A stretch of DNA of 12,629 bases, from positions 1 through 12,629 of the forward strand of contig JANXLS010000432.1 of NCBI GenBank assembly GCA_025355035.1, written 5' to 3'. How positions within the stretch are numbered: position 1 is the first letter of the stretch; each line of letters starts with the position of its first letter. The notes below the pieces were generated by a model. It saw only the letters and a list, made by a program, of their open reading frames with translations. It did not search any database and was not told the origin of the DNA. Made by a program: the position numbers and the translations under genes. Below are positions 6,907-12,629 of this stretch, piece by piece. Origin of the DNA: Planctomycetota bacterium (GTDB lineage Bacteria; Planctomycetota; SZUA-567; H5-PLA8).

Positions 6907-9387
6907 CTACTTCTTAACCTCGTCCTTTTTCTTCTCCTCCGGTTTCTTCTCGTCTTTCTTCGGCTGCTTCTTCGGTTCGTCCTTTTTCTCTGGCGGCATC
7001 ATCCCGGCGAACTTTTCGCCGCCCGGGATGAAGTTGATTGTGTAGTCCAAATCCTGTTTCAACTTCGTGCCGTCTACCGCATCGATTTTGTACGAAATGA
7101 CCATGTTCGTGCAGAGCTTTATGTTTGCCAGTTCGAGCTTCACGGTCTTGCCGTCGGGTTCGAGTTTTGCGCTTTTGATTTCGACAACATCGCGTTCGGC
7201 GCGGTTGCCGCACTTGTGGTGCTTCGTCGGGTCTTCGAGGCTGTATTCTTCCGAACCGTAGGCGCTGGAATACTTGATGTTGAAGCGCCGCACGTCCCAG
7301 TTGGATGCGTCTTGCGCGCTCGTTGGATCGAGCTTTTCGTTGAACGCAATCGTCAGCCCGTTGTTGGCGATTTTCACATCCATCGGCGCGTTGTACGGCT
7401 TGCCCGTGTAGCGGACGCGCTGCAAACAACCTGTCTGAGGCGCGCTTGTCTGCCAGCCTTTCATCCCGACTACGTAGACTTGTCCGTCGGTCGGATTGAC
7501 GCGCGCGCGCATGATGCCGCTGGCGAATTCGAGCGGGAATTTCACCACGCCGCCTTGAACGTCGTCGCCGTATTTTTCGATCAGCGTCGCGAACAGTTTG
7601 CACTTGCCGTAGGACATGTGAAGGAGGCGGTTGCTCAGCGGACCCCAATTTGCCCCGCCCCACACCTGTCCGCCGCATGAATTATCTTCGTCATACGGCA
7701 CCCAGCACAACGGATTCGCGCGCGGACCGACTTTCGAATCGGCGTACGCGTCGAGTTGGAAGCCGTAGAAGCCATCCTTCTTGATCCAATTGATGGGGCT
7801 CGACGGCGTCCAATTTCCCTGGTTGTCGCCGGTCGTGATTTCGTTGTGCGGCCCGACGCACATGCCGTTCGGTGCGCGGAAGCCTTTGCAGAACACCTCG
7901 GCTTTCTCGCCGTTCTTGTCGACGCGTACCATCGTCCCGTGGAATTTTGCGCCGCCGGAACTGAGGTTGCTGCCTTTCATGTAATAAAAATTTCCGTCGG
8001 TATCGGTGTGCAGATCGTGCGCGAATTCGTGGTAGTCCGGGCCGACGGTGCAATCGTTGTTGAAGCATTCGTAGTAGTCGGCTTCGCCGTCTTTGTTGAG
8101 ATCGTAGAAGCGCGTGATCTGGTCGCGGCCGAGCGTGTAAATCTGGTCGTCAACAATCTTCAATCCCAGTGTTGCGAAGAGGCCCGTCGCGTAACGCGTC
8201 CACTTCACTTTTTCGAGCGTTTTGTCGATTCCCGAGACGATCCACACATCGCCACTCATCGTACACACCGCCGCTCGACCGTCTTTAAAAAAGTCGACGC
8301 CGGTGATGCGCATGTAAGAACCGTACTCATTTTCGAACGGAACAGTGATCGTATCGACGACGTAGGCTTGATCGTCAGCCGCCACTTTGCCGACGACATC
8401 GATCGGCTTCCAGCGCGGCGCTCCGCCGTTTTTGACGACGCCATCGAAATCGACTGTCGGAATTTTCGTGTCGGCGAGCGCTTCGAATTTGGCTTTGTCG
8501 GCTTTCGTCGCCTGGCAGATTTTTATCGTGAATTTCGCGGGGGCGGTCAGCGCTGGAATTTTGACGAGAACGCGCTTGCCATCGAGCGCGAATTCAGTGC
8601 CTTCAGGTGCGCCGTTCAAGCTGGCGTAAATGGAATACTCCGCACTGTTGGGTTTCTTGGCGTCTTTGCAATCCAGAGTCGCGCGATTTTTCGACGCGGC
8701 GGACGACGCTTCAGCGCTGTCGTCTTCGAGCAGCAACATCGTCAACGGCTTCGATGATTTTCCGATCTGGATCGAGCGCGCGAAGACATTCAGACCGTCG
8801 CTGTCGTCGAAGCTCGGCTGTTCCAGTACATCGGCGTCGCCGACGGTGTAATGCATAATGACTTTGCGGCCATCCAGATAAACGCCTTTGTACTTCGCGA
8901 AATCCTTCGGCAAAGGGCCCTCGGCGCGGCCTTTCGAATCCTTGTCGCGCGGGTCTTCGAACTTGCCATCCTTCGCCCAACCCACACTCTTCCCGCCCGT
9001 GCCGAATTGCGGCGTACCTTTTATACGAGGATGATCAGCAAGACCGTCGCGACCGTAGTTCAATCCAAGATAATCGCCAATCCAACCGACGGAGTAGCGC
9101 AGCATCTCCGTGTCAAAACTCACCGCCGCCTGTTTCTTGTCACCGAGGCGAATCGCCATGCCCTTGAGTGCAATGTTTCCTGCCGAAGGATACGTGCTTT
9201 CAACCGATGCGCCAAGGAATGGGCCGTAGTCCATCTTCTCGTGAGGCCCTTTGTTTTCAGCCGGCTTGGTCTCGGCTTTTTTCGGCGGAGTTTTTTTATC
9301 CCCGCCGTTGGGCTTCGGCTTTTCTTCAGCGAACGAATGAGCAACAAAAAGCAGTGGGAGAACAAGGACGAGTTTCGTGAACGACAT
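6907..9387 (-). CDS. Secreted DUF6797/beta-propeller protein (no PA14 domain)
   Basis: This 826-aa protein is exported: a signal peptide covers residues 1-20 (LVLVLPLLFVAHSFA, then EE), followed by a Lys/Pro-rich spacer. A DUF6797-type domain starts at KMDYGPF (51-57) and includes AVSFDTEMLRYSVGW and PSFDDSDG. A propeller resembling the sorbosone/glucose dehydrogenase type runs from about 340 to 655, with an EF-hand-like loop DLNKDGEAD at 429-437 and HGTMVRVDKNGE. An Ig-like module follows at about 665-790 (LTIAFNEKLDPTSAQDASNW), and the protein ends in a Lys/Glu/Pro tail. It has no CXXCH, so no haem is expected in the chain. It lies 45 bp downstream of its longer paralogue and is probably co-transcribed. 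AGGA lies 10 nt before the ATG. A sugar-oxidising or sugar-binding role is inferred; no cofactor residues could be assigned. Confidence 0.9.
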   Translation of the reverse strand: MSFTKLVLVLPLLFVAHSFAEEKPKPNGGDKKTPPKKAETKPAENKGPHEKMDYGPFLGASVESTYPSAGNIALKGMAIRLGDKKQAAVSFDTEMLRYSVGWIGDYLGLNYGRDGLADHPRIKGTPQFGTGGKSVGWAKDGKFEDPRDKDSKGRAEGPLPKDFAKYKGVYLDGRKVIMHYTVGDADVLEQPSFDDSDGLNVFARSIQIGKSSKPLTMLLLEDDSAEASSAASKNRATLDCKDAKKPNSAEYSIYASLNGAPEGTEFALDGKRVLVKIPALTAPAKFTIKICQATKADKAKFEALADTKIPTVDFDGVVKNGGAPRWKPIDVVGKVAADDQAYVVDTITVPFENEYGSYMRITGVDFFKDGRAAVCTMSGDVWIVSGIDKTLEKVKWTRYATGLFATLGLKIVDDQIYTLGRDQITRFYDLNKDGEADYYECFNNDCTVGPDYHEFAHDLHTDTDGNFYYMKGSNLSSGGAKFHGTMVRVDKNGEKAEVFCKGFRAPNGMCVGPHNEITTGDNQGNWTPSSPINWIKKDGFYGFQLDAYADSKVGPRANPLCWVPYDEDNSCGGQVWGGANWGPLSNRLLHMSYGKCKLFATLIEKYGDDVQGGVVKFPLEFASGIMRARVNPTDGQVYVVGMKGWQTSAPQTGCLQRVRYTGKPYNAPMDVKIANNGLTIAFNEKLDPTSAQDASNWDVRRFNIKYSSAYGSEEYSLEDPTKHHKCGNRAERDVVEIKSAKLEPDGKTVKLELANIKLCTNMVISYKIDAVDGTKLKQDLDYTINFIPGGEKFAGMMPPEKKDEPKKQPKKDEKKPEEKKKDEVKK

Positions 9388-9397
9388 GTGCGTTGAA

Positions 9398-9401
9398 TCC
9401 T
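9398..9401 (-). promoter_or_regulatory. Weak ribosome binding site of the downstream DUF6797 gene
   Basis: AGGA sits 10 nt before the ATG at 9387, inside the 45-bp gap to the upstream paralogue. The gap holds no hairpin with a U-tract, which supports read-through transcription of the two genes. Confidence 0.45.
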
Positions 9402-9432
9402 GTTGGAAAGTGACGTTTCAGTATGGCGAACA

Positions 9433-12400
9433 CTACTTTTTCTTTTCGTCCTTCTTGGGTTCTTCTTTTTTCTTGGGTTCCGGCGGGAACATGCCGGGGC
9501 TCTTTTCGCCGCCGGGGATGAAATTGATTGTGTAGTCCAATTCCTGTTTCAACTTCGTGCCGTCCGCGTTTTGGATTTTGTACGTAATGACCATGTTCGT
9601 GCAAAGCTTCACATTGGCCAATTCGAGCTTGACAGTCTTGCCGCCGGCGTCGAGTTTAACGCTCTTGACTTCGACCACGTCGCGCGCATTTCGATCGCCG
9701 CATTTGTGTTTCTTCGTCTCGTCATCGACGCTGTATTCGTCCGAACCGTATCCGGCGGTGTACTTCACGTTGAAGCGGCGGACGTCCCAGTTGGATGCGT
9801 CCTGCGCGGATTCGGCGTCGAGTTTTTCGTTGAACGTAATCGAGATGCCGTTGTTCACGACCTTCGCTTCCATTGGCGCATTGTACAACTTGCCCGTGTA
9901 ACGGATGCGTTCCAGCGCGCCGGTTTCCGGGGCGGATGTCTGCCAGCCTTTCATCCCGGCGAGCCACACTTGGCCGTCTGTCGGATTCACGCGACCACGC
10001 ATGATGCCGCTGGCGAATTCGAGCGGGAACTTCACCACGCCGCCCTGCACGTCCTCGCCGTATTTTTCGATCAGCACCGAGAACAGTTTGCACTTGCCAT
10101 AGGACATGTGAAGAAGCCGGTTGCTCAGCGGGCCCCAATTTGCGCCGGACCAGACTTGGCCGCCGCACGAGTTGTCTTCTTCGTAGGGAACCCAGCAGAG
10201 CGGGTTCATGCGCGGGCCTTTCAACGTGTCGGGATAGAACTTTTCCTGATGGCCGTAGAAGCCGCCTTTCTTGATCCAGTTGATCGGGCTCGATGGCGTC
10301 CAATTGCCCTGGTTGTCGCCGGTCGTGATTTCGTCGTGCGGGCCGACGCACATACCGTTGGGCGCGCGGAAACCGACGGCGAACATTTCGGAGGTCAAAC
10401 CGTCTTTGCTGACTTTCACCATCGTACCGTGGTACTTGGCCCCGTCGGGGCTGAGGTTACTGCCCTTCATATAATAGAAGTCGCCCTTCGTGTCGGTGTG
10501 CAAGTCGTGAGCGAATTCGTGGTAGTCGGGGCCGACGGTGCAATCGTTGTTGAAGCTTTCGAAGTAGTCGGCTTCGCCATCGTTGTTGAGATCGTAGAAG
10601 CGCGTGATCTGGTCGCGACCGAGCGTGTAAATCTGGTCATCGACGATCTTCAATCCCAGCGTCGCGAACAAGCCGGACGCATAGCGCCGCCACGTGACCT
10701 TTTCGAGATTCTTGTCGAGGCCGCTGACAACCCACACGTCACCGCTCATCGTACACACCGCCGCGCGACCGTCTTTGAAAAAGTCGACGCCGGTCAAACG
10801 CATGTACGCGTTCCATTCGTTGTCGAACGGAACGAGAACCTTGTCGACGACATACGCGCCGATCGATTCAAGCGCCTTTGCTTCGACTTCCGGCATGAGT
10901 TTGATACCGGCGAATATTTTTTCTTCGTCGGTCTGGTTCCACTTTTTGCCTTCCGGCAGCGCCTTTTTCGCGGCTTCGATTAAGGGATTCGCCTGTGGGC
11001 GCTTCGCTTCTTTCGTCGCGCGCGCTTCGGCCGACTCGCCCATGGTTTCAATCGGTTTCCAACGCGGTGCGCCGCCCTTCTTCGTTACGCCATCGAAATC
11101 GACGTTCGGGATCTTCGTTGCAACGAGACCTTCGAACTTGGCTTTGTCTTCCTTTTTCACGCTGGCGATTTTGATTGTAAAGGTGGCCGGAGCGGTGAGC
11201 GCCGGAATTTTTAAGAACACTTTCTTTTCGTTGATGCTGAGTGTCGTGCCTTCCGGGGCTCCGACCAGAGCGGCGAGGATCACATTTTCTTTCAGATCGA
11301 GCGTCGCGAGTGTCTTTGTGGCGGTGGAGCTCGCTTCGGCTTTTTCGTCTTCGAGCAGCAATGCAGTGAGAGGCTTTGACGACTTGCCGAACTGAATGGA
11401 ACGTACAAAAACGTCGATGCCGTCGCTGTCGTCGAAACTCGGCTGTTCGAGAATGTCGGCATCGCCGACAGTGTAGTGAAGAATAACTTTGTAGCCGTCG
11501 AGGTAGACGCCCTTGTACTTCGCCCAATCAGTTGGGAGCGGACCTTCGAATCGGCCGGTCGTGGCCTTGCCGCGCGGGTCGTCCCATTTGTCGTCCTTGG
11601 CCCAACCCAAGCTTGTGCCTTTTGTGCCGAACTTCGGCGTCCCTTTTACGGTCGGATGGCCTTCGAGACCGTCGCGACCGTATCCGAGCGCGAGATAATC
11701 GCCCGTCCAGCCGACGGAATAGCGCAGCATTTCCGTGTCAAAACTGACTGCGGCCTGTTTCTTATTCCCGAGACGAATGGCCAGACCTTTCAGTGCGTAG
11801 TTGCCGCCGGCAGGGTAACTGCTTTCGATCGTGCCGCTGAGGAACGGGCCGTAGTCCATCGCTTCGTGAATCGGATTGCCTGCGGCACCGCCGCCACCAC
11901 CCCCGCCAATCTTTGCGTTTCCAACGATTTCTTTTTTGCCTTCCGGGCGTTTCTTCCAAGCGGCCTCATCGAAGTCGATTTTTTCAGCGCCCTTCGCATG
12001 GCTGAGGTGCTTGGCGTCGATCGTTTCCATTTTGCCGCCCGGCACTTTCCATCCGACCACGCATTCCGCGCCACCGCCGCCCTGGAAGAACTCGACGACG
12101 AGTTTGTGTTCGCCTGCATGCAATTCGATCTCGCCTTTTTGGAACGTTGACGGATGAACGCCGCCGTTCTTGACGATTTCTTTGCCGCCGACAAAGAGGC
12201 GTGATCCATCGTCGGAGCGCGTCGCGAATTCGTATTTCCCATCCTTGTCTGCTTTAATGAAACCCGTCCAGCGCGCGTGGAAATTGCTGCTCATGCGGAT
12301 GCCGTAAAAGTCGTCGCCGGTATCGCCAAACGCGACAGAGGGATCAACACGAACATACGTTGGTTTGACGCCATCGATTTTCATAAAATCGTTGAGCGCT

Positions 12401-12519
12401 GCCGCCGACTGGAAGTACTCGCCGACCAGCCCGGGTACGTGTTCAACGTCTTCGGCGTTCGCTCTTCCAACGAACACACTGACAGCCACCATTGCAACAA
12501 AAATCGAAATGCGTTTCAT
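9433..12519 (-). CDS. Secreted PA14-DUF6797-beta-propeller protein
   Basis: This 1028-aa protein is exported by a signal peptide (residues 1-22, ending GRANA, then ED). A PA14 domain spans about 28-175 (GLVGEYFQS, FHARWTGFIKADKDGKYEF, SDDGSRLFVGG), a fold that usually binds carbohydrate. A Gly-rich linker (GGGGGGGAAG) follows near 205-212. The DUF6797-type domain starts at MDYGPF (221). The propeller has an EF-hand-like DLNNDGEAD at 643-651. An Ig-like module (SITFNEKLDAESAQDASNW) and a KKKEEPKKDEKKK tail end the chain. From 221 on it matches the 826-aa neighbour closely, apart from a charged insert at about 492-553 (EARATKEAKRPQANP) placed before the propeller. No CXXCH is present. It is the first gene of a likely two-gene operon. 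The domain calls are firm. The substrate and any catalytic activity are unknown. Confidence 0.92.
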   Translation of the reverse strand: MKRISIFVAMVAVSVFVGRANAEDVEHVPGLVGEYFQSAAALNDFMKIDGVKPTYVRVDPSVAFGDTGDDFYGIRMSSNFHARWTGFIKADKDGKYEFATRSDDGSRLFVGGKEIVKNGGVHPSTFQKGEIELHAGEHKLVVEFFQGGGGAECVVGWKVPGGKMETIDAKHLSHAKGAEKIDFDEAAWKKRPEGKKEIVGNAKIGGGGGGGAAGNPIHEAMDYGPFLSGTIESSYPAGGNYALKGLAIRLGNKKQAAVSFDTEMLRYSVGWTGDYLALGYGRDGLEGHPTVKGTPKFGTKGTSLGWAKDDKWDDPRGKATTGRFEGPLPTDWAKYKGVYLDGYKVILHYTVGDADILEQPSFDDSDGIDVFVRSIQFGKSSKPLTALLLEDEKAEASSTATKTLATLDLKENVILAALVGAPEGTTLSINEKKVFLKIPALTAPATFTIKIASVKKEDKAKFEGLVATKIPNVDFDGVTKKGGAPRWKPIETMGESAEARATKEAKRPQANPLIEAAKKALPEGKKWNQTDEEKIFAGIKLMPEVEAKALESIGAYVVDKVLVPFDNEWNAYMRLTGVDFFKDGRAAVCTMSGDVWVVSGLDKNLEKVTWRRYASGLFATLGLKIVDDQIYTLGRDQITRFYDLNNDGEADYFESFNNDCTVGPDYHEFAHDLHTDTKGDFYYMKGSNLSPDGAKYHGTMVKVSKDGLTSEMFAVGFRAPNGMCVGPHDEITTGDNQGNWTPSSPINWIKKGGFYGHQEKFYPDTLKGPRMNPLCWVPYEEDNSCGGQVWSGANWGPLSNRLLHMSYGKCKLFSVLIEKYGEDVQGGVVKFPLEFASGIMRGRVNPTDGQVWLAGMKGWQTSAPETGALERIRYTGKLYNAPMEAKVVNNGISITFNEKLDAESAQDASNWDVRRFNVKYTAGYGSDEYSVDDETKKHKCGDRNARDVVEVKSVKLDAGGKTVKLELANVKLCTNMVITYKIQNADGTKLKQELDYTINFIPGGEKSPGMFPPEPKKKEEPKKDEKKK

Positions 12520-12534
12520 CTATTTTTTCCACAC
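12520..12534 (-). other. Possible four-codon leader ORF abutting the PA14-DUF6797 start
   Basis: On the minus strand GTG TGG AAA AAA TAG runs directly into ATG AAA CGC, so the micro-ORF (MWKK) stops on the base before the main start. A strong GAGGAGG (12548-12542) lies 7 nt before the GTG but 22 nt before the ATG, so it fits the GTG much better. The main ATG has only a weak GGA close by. Translation of the main gene by re-initiation is possible but unproven. Confidence 0.35.
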
Positions 12535-12540
12535 GTTTGA

Positions 12541-12554
12541 GCCTCCTCAGAGGC
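12541..12554. repeat. Small hairpin containing the GAGGAGG ribosome site
   Basis: GCCTC and GAGGC flank a 4-nt loop. On the minus-strand transcript this 5-bp stem overlaps the GAGGAGG motif at 12548-12542, so folding could partly hide that ribosome binding site in the leader of the PA14-DUF6797 gene. Confidence 0.3.
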
Positions 12555-12566
12555 GAGGTGATGCAA

Positions 12567-12598
12567 TTGGGGCTGAGCGCAAAAGCGCACAGCCCCAA
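12567..12598. other. Strong hairpin upstream of the DUF6797 operon
   Basis: TTGGGGCTGAGCGC and GCGCACAGCCCCAA pair over 14 positions with a single A-A mismatch around an AAAA loop (UUUU on the minus strand). It lies about 48 bp upstream of the start of the 1028-aa gene. It may end the transcript of a gene beyond the right edge, or form a structured leader. No U-tract follows on either strand, so a classical intrinsic terminator is not assured. Confidence 0.5.
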
Positions 12599-12629
12599 AC
12601 CGCATGAGTCCAAGCAAAATGAGCTCTGA

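Noticed and set aside
7840..7870. CVGPH in both propeller proteins as a possible haem c site
   Set aside because: Haem c attachment needs CXXCH. Here the second cysteine is replaced by proline, and no other CXXCH occurs in either protein.
9403..10983. A 526-codon open frame on the plus strand opposite the 1028-aa gene
   Set aside because: It lies fully inside a well-supported gene on the other strand. A similar frame (7756-8757) lies opposite the paralogue, as expected from duplicated coding sequence with biased third positions. Its protein has no recognisable domain or export signal and no ribosome site was seen.
1..12629. tRNA, rRNA, CRISPR arrays, transposases or integrase sites
   Set aside because: No cloverleaf, regularly spaced repeat or transposase/integrase motif was seen by reading both strands. 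A covariance-model scan was not possible here.

Overview
The window suggests a bacterium of the PVC group (Planctomycetota or Verrucomicrobiota). Three things point there: secreted DUF6797/beta-propeller proteins, a membrane-anchored multihaem cytochrome c with a PA14-like module, and an ECF sigma factor next to a large von Willebrand (VWA) protein whose N-terminus looks like an anti-sigma domain. This is inferred from protein architecture. No rRNA, tRNA or other marker is present to fix the phylum.

Layout. (1) Minus strand, 3322 to 80: an ECF sigma factor followed 78 bp later by an 881-aa YfbK-type VWA protein, read as one operon. (2) About 3323-3595: non-coding, with two small palindromes. 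(3) Minus strand, 5911 to 3596: a 771-aa membrane-anchored protein with five CXXCH haem c sites. (4) Plus strand, 6138-6518: a 126-aa two-helix membrane protein of unknown function, divergent from the cytochrome gene. (5) Minus strand, about 6826-6551: a frameshifted orphan HicB-like antitoxin. (6) Minus strand, 12519 to 6907: two tandem paralogous secreted proteins 45 bp apart, the upstream one (1028 aa) with an extra N-terminal PA14 domain. (7) 12520-12629: a leader with a strong hairpin and a possible four-codon micro-ORF abutting the start codon.

How the parts may work together. The sigma/VWA pair looks like a cell-envelope signalling unit: the cytosolic anti-sigma-like N-terminus is joined through one membrane helix and a long disordered linker to an extracytoplasmic VWA domain. 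The pentahaem cytochrome and the two DUF6797 propeller proteins are all predicted to act outside the cytoplasmic membrane. Both groups carry PA14 or PA14-like modules, which suggests a shared surface or periplasmic role in carbohydrate binding and oxidation, with electrons passed to the cytochrome. That link is inference from architecture and neighbourhood. No mobile element, CRISPR array or RNA gene was seen.
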